Below are positions 35,889 through 46,069 of a stretch of DNA of 46,069 nt, piece by piece (positions within the stretch are counted from its first letter, which is position 1; each line of letters starts with the position of its first letter). This DNA comes from Nemertoderma westbladi (Eukaryota; Xenacoelomorpha; Nemertodermatida; Nemertodermatidae). A program made the position numbers and the translations under genes. The notes under the pieces are model-generated. The model searched no databases. It had not been told where the DNA came from and saw nothing but the letters and a program-made list of their open reading frames with translations. The stretch lies in contig JAUCBJ010004698.1 in the NCBI GenBank assembly GCA_032718475.1, forward strand, positions 1 through 46,069, given 5' to 3'.

Positions 35889-36340
35889 ATCAACCAGGGT
35901 GAAGTGGGATGAAAAAATATTTTGTTTAAAATGACAATAAAATGTAAATGCAATTACTTATTGTGAAAATTGCGACTAGTGTGTATGAAGATATGTATCT
36001 TCATAATTATTTTGATGCATAACAGAGATAATAAATTATATTTGCATATTTTAAAGTTGAAAGTTTGAGACAACCTAAAATATTAAAAAATTTTGGCATC
36101 AAAAATTACATGTGCCCTACTAAAGTAATTTATATTTGGATTATATCAAAAAAATCGATATTTTTGTTATGGTGGATTGGCTGGTAGAGAATTTTTCGGG
36201 CTATCTAGTGGTATTATTACACTTAGCTTCTATCATTTTCCATTTTGGAATAATTTTACGAAAACTAAAGGAGAATCGCTCATAATTTCTTCAAAGCGAG
36301 TTCAGAGTTTAAAACAACACTAGACATCCATTCATATTTC
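35889..36340. other. Unique AT-rich sequence after the satellite
   Basis: No open frame, splice-bounded exon or repeat boundary that I can support. The array ends in AATACC and passes into unrelated sequence at about 35888. Confidence 0.5.
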
Positions 36341-36344
36341 TGCC

Positions 36345-36680
36345 TGTCGGTCTGTTTGTCTGTCAAACATTAAGAAAGAATACAGGCTAACTAAAATTCT
36401 CGCCATAGAGGTTTTTTGGGTTCATGATTTCATTTCCAATGTCAGTTTTAACATTTCACGTAATATAGATTGTCTATCCATTTGTCTGTCTGTCCGTCTT
36501 TTTGTCAGACTGTCCGTCAAACATTAAGAAAGCATACAAACTAACTAAAATTTTTGCTATTGGGGTTTCTCGGGTTCGTGATTTCATTTCTGATGTCAGT
36601 TTTCACATTTCACGAAATCTAGACTGTCTGTCCGCCTGTCTGACTGTCCGTCATTTTGCCAATTTGTCTGTCATTGGATA
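36345..36680 (+). repeat. Two tandem copies of a ~155-bp dispersed repeat
   Basis: Copy 1 (about 36355-36505) and copy 2 (about 36512-36660) share AAACATTAAGAAAG, AACTAAAATT, GTGATTTCATTTC/CATGATTTCATTTC, ATGTCAGTTTT and TCTAGACTGTCTGTCCG-like words, at perhaps 80-85% identity by eye. TCTGTCTGTCCGTC-rich joints separate them. A third copy is at 38795-38925. The short frame in copy 2 (36502-36714) is not taken as a gene. Confidence 0.75.
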
Positions 36681-38790
36681 TTTGTTCACAAAGGATTGCG
36701 TCTACGTGGTTTAAATCAGAATTTTCGGATTCCTCGTAAAATTTTGAGTCAGAAACTGTCGTTCTAGCCCATAGGGTCTTGCAAGAAGAAAAATATACAT
36801 ATCATAAAACTTTAAATGCGTTTTTCTCAGAACGGCTTTTTTTTGATATAATCCGTTTCTACTTGACACGCCACATCTGTATATCACAAGCAAATGCCTC
36901 TTAAACAAGGCTGAACAAACAACGAACTAACAATGATTTTATTCAATTTAATTAGCTTCGTGGTTCCATTTCCTTTAGGAATTGCTTTTCTAATAAATAT
37001 TAAAAATTTAAATGTATCAGTACAAACCCTTTTCTCCTAAATTGACTACCTTCAGCTGTAAGAGTCTCATTGCAAATTATACATCGATCGTGATAACTAT
37101 CCATATCGGTATCCCATCTAACCAAAAACTATCTAACCGACAAGCAATATCTGTGAGTAGCACACCAAGAGTAATATAATTTATTATATAGCTACAGGTA
37201 GGTACTGGTACAGTAAAATACCAGTATTTATTATTTCTGATACCATATAAAATATTTAAAATATTCTGTAAATATATTGCTAAGGAAAACTCGCCATTGA
37301 TAAGTACAGTATGATTCAACATTGATGTAGAAAAATTGGTAATTACAGTATTTGAAAACTCGTTGCTACCTTGTGAAACTACCCGTTGCTAAGGTAACTC
37401 GCTGTTGCTATACACAATTCAACGTTGCCAAGGAGAACTTACTACTGTTATTCAGTGCCGGATTAAGTGCCCCCTTAAAGCTGACTGGTCCCTGTAGGTA
37501 CTGTATTTAGCAATTTTGATTGTATCGTGGGAATTTGTAATTTATATGCTGTAGGGTAGGTTTCGCAGGGTACTTATCTTTACTGGACTTGCTGAGAAAT
37601 ATAACACACCAAAAGTGTGGGGCTTAGTGCAAAGATTTAATATTTCTAATCTATATTTGGACTTGCTGAGAAAGTAATGTTCTTCGATAAGAGAACAGTC
37701 TCGGAAATAAGTACTTTTTATCACTAATTTTAATTTGCCAAAATTCAATTATGCTGTCCGAGTGTTTTAGGTTTTGCAGGAATTGCACCTAAAATGCCAT
37801 CGAATGCAAAATGCAATACACGAGGGCAGAACATCGGAATTTCGGTTAAATTAAATTAGTGACAAGAAGTTATTTCTGACACGTTTTTTTTATCAACAAC
37901 TATTTTATCTACAACTAATTAATTTTTTATCTATTAGGGCCTATATTTATAAAACTCGTTTCCAGTAAAAAAAATTAATTTCGCACTACCATATCTCCAC
38001 GCCATACATTTACTATGTACAGCGTTTCCAGTATGTCACCACATCATTATTTGTTCTAGAAAATTTAAGTTCATAACTACAAATAATTCCCCACAAATAA
38101 ATAAAATTAAATTCTCCATTGTTCATAATTAGCACTTTAATGTTTTACTGCCCGCCCATGTTTTATTATTTCCCTGCCATCAGTTCTTGAACTAATAACA
38201 CAAGCAGCTGTCGGTCGATTGAGCTACAATTTTGCAATTTCTACCACAATTCTAGTGATAGGAAGTAGTCGAAAGATGGACTTTTGTTCTGTTTTCTAGA
38301 AATTTTAGTGAGAAAAAATAATAAATAATTTAAATATATTAATAAAAATAATTTTTTTTCTCGCTATGACTCGCTGAGAAAAAATGGCCCGTATTTTCGT
38401 CTGGCCCTAAGGCACGTGCCTTATATGCCTTAAGGTTAAACCGGCACTGCTGTTATTTAAACTTCACATCTCAATAAGAAACATGTTATCACTATAAAAC
38501 GCGATGTTGGTAAAAAAAGACCCCGGTTGCTAAGGAAAACTTTTTTTTTCTTTTTTTGCACAGATTTAATAAAAATTTGTGTTTTTTTGCTCAGAAACAA
38601 TCTCTACATATGTAATCATGTATTAGGCACATTTTTAAAATAATTATATTTTTCGAATTTTCACCAAATTTTGCACAATATGTGAAATTTTTGAATATTT
38701 TTTCATTTTTTAAAATTTAATAACGTATTATTAAAAATTCTGGCAAATACATTCCATCGACTAGAGGAATCTGTTAAAGTGGTACTGGTA
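36681..38790. other. Non-coding sequence, no supported gene
   Basis: AT-rich. A word close to GTTGCTAAGG occurs several times (37385-37445 and 38525), one copy reading GTTGCTAAGGTAAC, which resembles an RFX X-box but lies among degenerate repeats. I looked for 3' exons of the ACBD3-like gene (plus) and the sulfotransferase (minus) here and found none. Confidence 0.45.
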
Positions 38791-38794
38791 TCCA

Positions 38795-38925
38795 ACAAAA
38801 AATCATAAATGTAGTTAAAATTTTCATGATGGGGGTTTTTGAGGACAATGATTTCATTTATGACGTTAGTTTTATGTTTGGTGAAATCTAGACTGCCTAT
38901 ATGACGGTTTGTCTGTCTTACAATT
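38795..38925 (+). repeat. Third, isolated copy of the ~155-bp dispersed repeat
   Basis: Shares GGGGGTTTTTGAGG, ATGATTTCATTT, GACGTTAGTTTT, GTGAAATCTAGACTG and a TCTGTCTG end with the copies at 36345-36680, more diverged. It shows that the unit is dispersed and not only tandem. Confidence 0.65.
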
Positions 38926-39690
38926 TTAGGGACATACTCGCAGACGGACAAATAGCGATAACTCGAGTTCAGAGTGGAAATCCTCATTAAATTAAATCTG
39001 CTCTAGATGAAATAAAAAACCATAAATCTGAAATTTTGGAACGAGTTAGTTAGACCCCCTCTTAAGGAACAAACACAATTATATTACCGGTATATAATAA
39101 TAATAGTATTCCCAATTGGGAAGCGCAGTTTTAATATAAATAATCGTATTTATAATGGAACTAAATATATAATGATTCTAAAATGAACTCGGCTAAATAA
39201 ATTGTTTCGCAATACAGAAATAAACAAGTGGAGTGTTTGTGGAATTCAATTACATTTCGGAAAAGTAGGAATAGGCCTACACTATACAGTATTTCCCAGG
39301 ATAAGTCCTAGGATAATTTCCCAGGAGTTATGTTGCACTGTAAGGGTTTTGGTGGGGGTGTGTTGGGTAGGGTAACCTGTATGGGAAGAGGTACAGATAA
39401 TGGGGTAAGAAACATTACCATAGCCAAATGAGAAATAGAAAAGGTTTCAACTTCTGGAAAGAGATTATAATTTACAGTAGATAACGTCATTCATTACTGG
39501 AAAACGTAGCAAAGCAGCATTGCTCTGAGATCATAAGCATTCTCTGTCATTCATGCAGAAATCCTACACAACCGAACACAAAAATTTCGTAGGGATTAAT
39601 TTGAAGTTGCAAATCCGAGCAACAAACAATCTTAATGGGTTGTTGCTAAAGTTCTGCATTCGGGTGTTTATAAATAATATAACTTGGTCA
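38926..39690. other. Non-coding sequence, no supported gene
   Basis: AT-rich; a 60-codon minus-strand frame (39308-39490) has no recognisable features. No element ends seen. Confidence 0.45.
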
Positions 39691-39699
39691 CTCAGCCAC

Positions 39700-40475
39700 A
39701 TTGGTTGTGCGTGGTCCACAGTTGGTCCACTGTGAGTGGTCCACATTTGGTCCACTGCGAGTGGTCCACAGTTGGTCCACTGTGCGTGGTCCACTGTGCG
39801 TGGTCCACAGTTGGTCCACTGTGCGTGGTCCACATTTGGTCCACTGTGAGTGGTCCATAGTTGGTCCACTGTGAGTGGTCCATAGTTGGCCCACTGTGAG
39901 TGGTCCACAGTTGGTCCACTGTGCGTGGTCCACAGTTGGTCCACTGTGAGTGATCCACAGTTAGTCCACTGTGCGTGGTCCACAGTGAGTGGTCCACATT
40001 TGGTCCACTGTGAGTGGTCCACAGTGCGTGATCCACAGTTGGTCCACTATGAGTGGTCCACAGTTGGTCCACTGTGCGTGGTCCACAGTTGGTCCACTGT
40101 GCGTGGTCCACAGTTGGTCCACTGTGCGTGGTCCACAGTTGGTCCACTGTGAGTGGTCCAGAGTTGGTCCACTGTGCGTGGTCCACAGTTGGTCCACTGT
40201 GAGTAGTCCATAGTTGGTCCACTGTGAGTGGTCCATAGTTGGTCCACTATGAGTGGTCCACAGTTAGTCCACTGTGCGTGGTCCATAGTTGGTCCTCTAT
40301 GCGTGGTCCACAGTTGGTCCACTGTGAGTGGTCCACAGTTGGTCCACTGTGAGTGGTCCATAGTTGGTCCACTGTGAGTGGTCCACAGTTGGTCCACTGT
40401 GCGTGGTCCATAGTTGGTCTACTGTGAGTGGTCCACTGTGCGTGGTCCACAGTTGGTCCACTGTACTGGGTCCAC
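39700..40475. repeat. 25-bp minisatellite (AGTTGGTCCACTGTGNG TGGTCCAC)
   Basis: About 30 units of 25 bp, each with TTGGTCCACTGTG and GTGGTCCAC. Variants are GCG/GAG after CTGT and CAGTT/CATAGTT/CATTT, with some 12-13-bp partial units. Because 25 is not a multiple of three, each frame cycles through all phases; no phase contains a stop, so frames up to 176 codons open in several frames of both strands. These are artefacts of the unit. Confidence 0.93.
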
Positions 40476-40862
40476 AGTAGCCATACAGTCCCCACCTTAC
40501 CAGGGAAAGCAATAAATGCGTCTAGCCCCAAAATACATCTTAGATCTACTTACACCAAAGTAAAACCCAACAAGTTCGGAACTCGTTTGGACTCTAAAAC
40601 TACACTATTTCAAACTGAAAACATTCGGCCCCCGGTCATTCTCTTATGCAGCTTCAACAGTCTCCAATTTCAAACTCGAGCCGCCACCGATCTGACAACT
40701 GTTCGCCACCTTCTAAAAACCGAACATTTAATTAATAGGTAGTAGGGCTTTCCAAATTTAAACTAAACTTTCGGTAACGATCTTTAGAATTAACAGCGCT
40801 TTAGAACCGATAGTTGGGATAAGCTGATTGATAAATTAAAGCGTAATAAACTATTAACTTAC
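40476..40862. other. Short unique stretch, no gene seen
   Basis: Lies between the 25-bp array and the sulfotransferase-like exon. The plus-strand frame 40428-40742 starts inside the array and has no recognisable domain. Confidence 0.45.
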
Positions 40863-40986
40863 ATGGTAGCTTGAGTACCAGATTTCTTCATTTTGCCGTG
40901 TTGTGAGAATAAATTTTGCTTCAGGAAAGGAATCATAAAATTCCTTAAAGAACACAGAAACTGGTGCATCGGAACATGCAACTTCT
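40863..40986 (-). CDS. Sulfotransferase-like gene, coding exon 2
   Basis: Minus-strand exon of 124 bp between acceptor TTTGCAG (just above 40986) and a consensus donor CAT|GTAAGT (40862-40857). It is too short to stand out as an open frame. With the two bases carried from exon 1 it translates as K-EVACSDAPVSVFFKEFYD, then SFPEAKFILTTRQNEEIWYSS. FPEAKFILTTR matches the 3'-phosphate-binding region (xPxAKFIxxxR) known in PAPS-dependent sulfotransferases. The phase fits exon 1 exactly (phase 2 in, phase 0 out). Further exons should lie at lower coordinates and are not seen. Confidence 0.75.
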
Positions 40987-41920
40987 CTGCAAACGAGTAA
41001 AAATGATAATAAATAGTAATAATAAACAATGCTGCTTCATATCATTCGTTTTCTAATTGTAGTCGCAATTAAGCAAATCTTAAAATATATTTATGTTGAA
41101 ACTATAAAATATAAATATTTTTCAATCATGCCGGTAATTAATTCAGATATGATTTGCTACTAAATATAATTGTTTTATCTGTTCAAACCCTGAAAGCAAT
41201 TTAGTCTGTCGTCACGTAGTTGTTTAATAGTTTGGCATGTAGCTCCTCACCCCCTAACCTGGTAACCTATCTTCTCCAAAGGACTTTCTACCAACAATGT
41301 TTCGTTAGTATTAATTAAGCTCAAGTATCAATAATATTTAAGCACTGATAAATATATAATGAAAAGAAAGCCTTTGACATCATAAATCAATTTAACGCAT
41401 CCTCGCAGCAGTGGCTTAATGATCTGCTTTTGCCAAGATTCAAACAATGTATCTTACATCGTTAAGATTGAGTGCTGGCTAGGGATATTAAATAATATTC
41501 CTCCCGAGCCATACGTAGTTATGGCTGAATAATTCACAGAATGACAGTATTGTCAGCTCTGTATTATAAATCATTTAAGTAACATTGTGAATGAAGCCAT
41601 TCCCCAGTATGATGCTGAAATAAGCTTTATGTATCTTCTATCCTAGAATATTCTATCACGGAAAACGTGTTTTGAATGATTTTTATTTATATTTAAATTT
41701 CTTTGATTTTCAGTCACAATGGATTGCAAACAAGGTCTGTACATGCAATCCCATAAAATTATATACTTTCCTCAGATCATACTCACATTACACAATGTGA
41801 GAGCCCCATACTTCTGGTAAATTCAGAGTTGGCGTGCGTGCTATCTACCAAACGTATATACTGCCGCTATCGGCAAGGCAATCAGCCCAGGCATGGCAAT
41901 CAATAAACCTGCTCACATGG
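40987..41920. other. Sulfotransferase-like intron, unique part
   Basis: AT-rich intron sequence between exon 2 and the LINE remains. No coding signs. Confidence 0.5.
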
Positions 41921-41929
41921 AAAGATATC

Positions 41930-42300
41930 TAACCCACCACCAAGGTTACAGCTGAACGCCTCAAATGTTGGAAGGCCCACTTTGAGAAGCTTCTAAACAA
42001 TGACAGGGTGTTGCCTGATAACTTTGAGGTACATCATGTATCTGAGTCTGTGTTCACAGATATCAAATAACAAATATCCCCTTTGGTGACATCTTCTTTG
42101 CTGAAATAAAGACTGCAGCTACGAGCATCCTGACCAACTGTGCCAGTGGAGTAGATGGCGTGCCCCCTGGGGCCTTTGAAATTCCTACGTGTTTGGTGCT
42201 CATTTACCCCATTATTGTGGACATGTATAGGACAAAAGAGTCCCTCAAGAATTGAAAATAAATAAGTTGGTCCCAACCCCAAAGAAGGGCTACCGAATAA
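41930..42300 (+). pseudogene. Decayed non-LTR retrotransposon (LINE) fragment, reverse-transcriptase N-terminal part
   Basis: Several plus-strand pieces in shifting frames keep LINE phrases. TAERLKCWKAHFEKLLNND (from 41948) resembles the RWKxHFxxLLN segment before the polymerase. TSILTNCASGVDGVPPGAF (near 42118) matches KxxGxDGIPPE of motif 1. VPQELKINKLVPTPKKG (near 42240) matches the WxxxxIxPIPKKG segment. Stops and frameshifts break it, so it is dead. It is antisense to the sulfotransferase-like gene, in its intron. Confidence 0.72.
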
Positions 42301-42542
42301 CTTTCTATTTCTATCTCTTTCCTCTGTAGTTCCTACCATTAATGAAACCTTAAAGCAAACTTTCCACTTGGCTCTGCGATACCAAACAATCATTGAACTT
42401 AAAGAAAACTGAGTTTTCAATATTTTCTAACGCCAGGGACGTAGATCATGCCTTAGTGTCTTCATTGATTGTAATCTAACCTGGAGGCTGACTATTAATA
42501 TGATACTTAGCAAATATCTAAAACTAGTGGCATACTTTATAG

Positions 42543-42790
42543 GTTAAGGTATGTCTTCCCCCTACGAATACTAAGACTTATTTTTATGGCTTTAATCCAA
42601 CCTTACATGGATTATGTCATTGCACTATGGGGAAATACATGTATTACAATATTGTAACCTTTATTTACTTAACTAAATTTTTAGTCACTTATAGAGCCTC
42701 CGCTACACCTATATATAAAATATTAAAAATTCTGACCCTGGAAAAACTATATAACTTCTAGGTCGCTAAGCTCATGTTCAATGATCTAAA
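42543..42790 (+). pseudogene. Decayed LINE fragment, region C-terminal to the reverse transcriptase
   Basis: RLIFMALIQPYMDYVIALWG (near 42568) matches the xxLIxPHLDYCxxVWG phrase found after the polymerase in many LINEs. The following SATPIYKILKILTLEKLYNF (near 42695), then a stop and VAKLMF, match the tPLxxxLxIL..LYxxQxAxFM segment. It may be the tail of the same insertion as 41930-42300 after an internal deletion, or a separate copy. Confidence 0.6.
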
Positions 42791-42799
42791 GGTGTATCT

Positions 42800-43492
42800 T
42801 TAGATGTTTTAGTTGTTTATGTTTTATGCTTATGTTATTATGTTTTAGTACTAATAATAATTTGTTCTCATTTTGAGCGATTATACCTGTCTGTAGTTAG
42901 AAGTCCATTTCCTAGGTTACATTGCAATATTTGTGCAATAGTCTGCAAATTTATTACTATTAAACATTTTATAACTATATACATGCCACACATCCGGTCC
43001 CCACGGTTAACGTTTAATTTATTTTTATGTGTTCATATACATTAAATTTATTCGGTTATTTAAATTTTTCCGGTAATTTTTTAATACATTTTTTTCGTCA
43101 AATTGTTGGAATTTTTCTCTCTGTAATTTTTTTTCCGGTTATCTCTGCTTGATATTATACTGTAACATATAATAAGTTAAATGCCAAATTCATTAATTAA
43201 AATACCAAAAGTTATTACTCCGGTACCCTTTACATATCTCTGAATAGTCATATGTATCTTTCTTCTCTTGTATTTCTCTGAATACTTTAACGGATATGAT
43301 AACCTGCAGTGCGCCATTTTTATTATTACCAAATATATTTGTTTTTAGGGTGGCAGCGTACACTAGTGCTGCTATTGCGCTACACGCTGTCTCCTCAACT
43401 GCTTTTCTTATATTGTATGTTAATTTTTGATTAATTTGCAGCACTCAAATTATTTAACTGCGAATAGACAGAATACTGAGACTGTTACTCAC
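42800..43492. other. Sulfotransferase-like intron next to exon 1
   Basis: AT-rich. The minus-strand frame 43193-43444 is fairly protein-like in composition, but I recognise no domain, and exon 1 joins exon 2 in phase without it. Confidence 0.45.
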
Positions 43493-43671
43493 TTGCTGTA
43501 CTCTTTAGCAAAATCCGGGCATTGAATTGCCCCTTTGAAAAGACTGTACCAGAAGTCGCAGTGGTATGTGATGTGTTCCCAGAAGTGGTAGTCAGGATAG
43601 CCCAGAATGTGGAGCGCCTTGGAGAGCGACATTGTCCCAGTCTTAGAGATACCGACCCCAATTATCTTCAT
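43493..43671 (-). CDS. Sulfotransferase-like gene, first coding exon
   Basis: Minus-strand exon beginning at ATG 43671 (A at -3) with MKIIGVGISKTGTMSLSKAL. The phrase KTGTxSL is the 5'-phosphosulfate-binding loop of PAPS-dependent sulfotransferases, and the N-terminal IIGVGxxKTGT start is typical of the Sulfotransfer_4 family. The peptide continues through YHFWEHITYHCDFWYSLFKG and CPDFAKEYS to the donor CAA|GTGAGT (43492-43487), phase 2, which joins exon 2 at 40986. An in-frame ATG 45 bases upstream would add 15 residues without family resemblance. The acceptor substrate cannot be told. Only about 100 codons of an expected ~200-250 are present. Confidence 0.8.
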
Positions 43672-43914
43672 ATTTAGATGTCTTGTTTCTTTTAATATTG
43701 ATGAGTTTATGTACAATATGTACAGTAGTAGATGGATGAAAATATCGGTAATTTAGTTTAACATGAGCTAATAAAATACATATTATTAATAATGTGAAAG
43801 TTATAGGGTGCTCATTATGTAATATTCCAATGTCCAATATTTTTCATGTTGCAGACACTTAAAACATAATTATTATTTCTCAGTTCACCACAGAGAATGG
43901 GTTGTGTACAAAAC

Positions 43915-44150
43915 ACAACACAAGAGCCCAGACCCCTCAGGTATATAAAACACAGATCTCCCCCAGGTATAAAACACAGACCCACACATGTACAAATATA
44001 AAACACAGACCCACACATGTACAAATATAAAACACAGACCCAACAGGTACAACACATAGACCCCCCAGGTACAAAGCTCAGACCCCCAGGTACACCACAA
44101 GACCCTTTCATGTACAAACACAGACCCCCCAGGTACAGAACACAGACCCC
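43915..44150. repeat. 20-bp minisatellite, left part
   Basis: Degenerate tandem copies of CAGACCCCCCAGGTACAAAA, with variants such as CACACATGTACAAATATAAA. It is interrupted at 44151 by a hAT MITE and resumes at 44565. The Gly/Cys-rich minus-strand frames it produces are not genes. Confidence 0.88.
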
Positions 44151-44564
44151 CAGTGGCGGATTTAGAAATTTCGAAAGGGGCATGTAAATTATGTCATACA
44201 TTATTTAAGGGGTGTGGGGGGCACCACACCCCACCTTACCCCGCCCAAGCCCAAAATTCACACATAGCCACCTCAAAATTTCCTAAATTTGCAACAAAAA
44301 GCAAATTAAAATAATAAATTGGTCTGTAGACAAATGTGTTGATAAAATGCAGACAAATGCTACCACGTAATTGGCAGATTGGTATTTAGACAATAACTTC
44401 AATATGTATGGTAATTTTTAGGATTAAGGTTATTCTGTTATTGATGAGAAGAGCTGAAAAGTTGTGTTACTGAATAAAATTAAGAGTAACAAAATATATT
44501 TACAGTGTTTTACAAGGGGTATGTCATGACATACATGGTGACATACCTCCTAAATCCGCCACTG
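44151..44564. mobile_element. 414-bp hAT-type MITE inserted in the 20-bp minisatellite
   Basis: Perfect 15-bp terminal inverted repeats CAGTGGCGGATTTAG (44151-44165; complement at 44550-44564), flanked by the 8-bp duplication CAGACCCC (44143-44150 and 44565-44572). CAGTGGCGGAT-type ends with 8-bp duplications are typical of hAT elements. No coding potential inside. It belongs to a different family from the TAGGGCTCGATCGGAG elements at 3.5-8 kb. The target is itself a repeat, but the unit boundary fits exactly. Confidence 0.88.
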
Positions 44565-44760
44565 CAGACCCCTCATGTGCCGAACACAGACCCCCATGTA
44601 CCAAACACAGACCCCCCAGGTACAAAATACAGACCCCAGCTACAAAACTCAGACCCCCCATGTACCAAACAAAGACCCCCTCCCCCCCAAGTTTCGAAAT
44701 TCCCCCCCCCCCCCCAGGTACAAAACACAGACCCCAGCTACAAAACAAAGAATCCCCTGG
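44565..44760. repeat. 20-bp minisatellite, right part
   Basis: Continuation of the 43915-44150 array (CAGACCCCCCATGTACCAAA and similar), with two C-runs near 44683 and 44702-44715. Ends at about 44760. Confidence 0.88.
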
Positions 44761-44764
44761 TAAT

Positions 44765-46069
44765 GTGTTTAAATATATCTAAATTGATTTTACAGTGAAT
44801 GCATTGTTTTTAAACTGATTCATTGAAGGAGACATTGCTCTGAACACCCAATGGTAATGTGTGACAAACTACTGAGTAGTTTCCATTAGTAAGTGAAAAG
44901 CAGCTTCGCTATTCAGTATATCAAGTTGCAGAGAATTTGTAGCTCCTTATTTTCTTCATAAACATGTACCGGTACTTCTAAAGGTAGGTACTGTTGAACT
45001 CCTTGGTTCTAGGTACGTTTTACTTTTATGATATCATCAGTACCAGTTACTGTAACGCTGACTTCAACTGTATCAAAAGTTTTTTTGCTGCAAATAAAGG
45101 CGTAGGTACACGAGGGCGCTTTTCATCAGCCTGTTGGTTGTAGTTTGGTTGTGCAACGTCGTTTCTAGATGGACTGCTTAACAATGAATTTGCGCAGAAT
45201 CAGTCTCAACGTTTCTAATACCAGTACATGCTGTTTAATATTCACACACATCGCCTTGGCCTCCTCTTTCACAAGTACCATACCGGTAGCAGGAATTAGA
45301 TTTGTTGAAAGTGATACCAAACTTTCAAAGGTAAATGGATGGGAACCTCCCAAAATACGCTGTGGTGACTACGACTCGTATGACTTGAGCTACTGGAACT
45401 AAAAATATACCTAATTTAAATCGTTTGAGTAGATTTAGAGATAGATTATGGTCTGTCCGCAGTTCTATAACAGGTACCATGCTATAGCAAAGTCACTCAG
45501 TCTAGAAGTACAATCTTACAGATACACTTTAAACGTATACCTACATCATCAGGCATCAGCAATGATCGCTTGGAGCAATTAACTTTATATGCTTCAAAGG
45601 AATAGCCATCGGGAAATAAAGGATAAAATGAATATACATATAAAAGGAATAGCCTTGTACTTTTTTAAAATCATTATTATTTTCAATTGATTCATCGACT
45701 TCTTGTAGGTTATGTAGGTCTGCTATCTCACAAAATTTAATTAAGTTATGTATGGTAGTAAACTAAGTTATCATCTTATTATACAAAGAATTGCAATTAC
45801 AATTAACCTAAACGTCTCTCTTGAAGCAAAGAATCATACAAAATATTAAGTATAAGAGTGTAGGGCTACAACACACTCATAAGCGTGTTTATATATAGTT
45901 AAAAAGCACCAGCTTCTAAGATATTAGAATGGAATAAAAGTAAATATCAAAAAGCAGGCACTCACGGACATTTTATATAATATTTAATGTCATCAACAAC
46001 TCTTGAGACTTTAAAATGTAATAAAGGTAAATATCAGCAGCAGGCAGTTGCTAAACAGGTATTTTTTTA
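44765..46069. other. Non-coding or unassigned sequence at the right end
   Basis: No recognisable gene. At 45169-45402 both strands are open: the plus strand has an ATG frame passing a possible donor (AAAG|GTAAAT), and the minus strand a frame with protein-like composition. Neither shows a domain. Two short similar words (AAAGTAAATATC... and AAAGGTAAATATC...) occur at the extreme right. Confidence 0.4.

Noticed and set aside
37385-37445. RFX X-box-like GTTGCTAAGGTAAC
   Set aside because: It belongs to a series of degenerate GTTGCTAAGG words and is not near a recognisable gene start.
39564-40531. Family of WT/DHSQWTNCGP-type repeat proteins
   Set aside because: Artefacts of the 25-bp minisatellite; all phases lack stops on both strands.
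43193-43444. 83-codon minus-strand frame as an additional sulfotransferase exon
   Set aside because: No family motif, and exon 1 and exon 2 join in phase without it.
43885-44798. Gly/Cys-rich and Pro-rich frames on both strands
   Set aside because: Created by the 20-bp minisatellite and C-runs around the hAT MITE.
45165-45402. Possible exon on either strand (plus MDCLTMNLRR..., minus ...VKEEAKAMCVN...)
   Set aside because: Both strands are open over the same interval, neither shows a recognisable domain, and the splice signals are not decisive. RNA-seq would settle it.

Overview
This is a window of animal nuclear DNA, AT-rich and packed with repeats. It has exon/intron structure with GT..AG splice sites, eukaryotic DNA transposons (piggyBac-like, hAT, pogo/Tigger), non-LTR retroelement remains and very large tandem arrays. 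The two host genes I recognise are an ACBD3-like Golgi acyl-CoA-binding-domain protein and a sulfotransferase of the Sulfotransfer_4 type. With the repeat classes, they suggest a marine invertebrate metazoan. I cannot assign a phylum from sequence alone.

Layout. 1-2583: intergenic, with a 0.53-kb element carrying ~80-bp inverted arms, an AT-rich minisatellite and a short 21-bp repeat. 2584-8962: a four-level nest of DNA transposons. A piggyBac-like non-autonomous element (TTAA target) holds a hAT-type MITE (8-bp target duplication). That holds a pogo/Tigger-type element (TA target) with an open 581-601-aa transposase on the minus strand. That in turn holds a second copy of the same hAT MITE. 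Each level is marked by its own inverted repeats and target duplication.

9266-15475: the first three coding exons of an ACBD3-like gene on the plus strand, all phase 0. They encode 183 aa: N-terminus, acyl-CoA-binding domain and start of a charged coiled coil. Intron 1 contains two 24-bp arrays around a poly(A)-tailed retroelement fragment. In that fragment a 30-36-bp GC-rich VNTR runs in frame into the C-terminal part of a reverse transcriptase with a PD-(D/E)xK-like endonuclease. The acceptor of exon 2 is an uninterrupted run of 17 C.

15768-35888: a 20.1-kb minisatellite of 34-40-bp units, rich in TAAC, with nested higher-order periodicity, placed just after exon 3. 35889-40480: non-coding, with three copies of a ~150-bp dispersed repeat and a 0.77-kb array of 25-bp units. 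40863-43671 (minus strand): two exons of a sulfotransferase-like gene, joined in phase, with decayed LINE sequence in the intron. 43915-44760: a 20-bp array split by a 414-bp hAT MITE. 44765-46069: no supported gene.

The two host genes point at each other. The expected 3' exons of both (Q-rich and GOLD region of ACBD3; C-terminal part of the sulfotransferase) are not visible between them. The region occupied by the giant array is therefore either a very long or overlapping intron arrangement, or a place where the assembly is not faithful.
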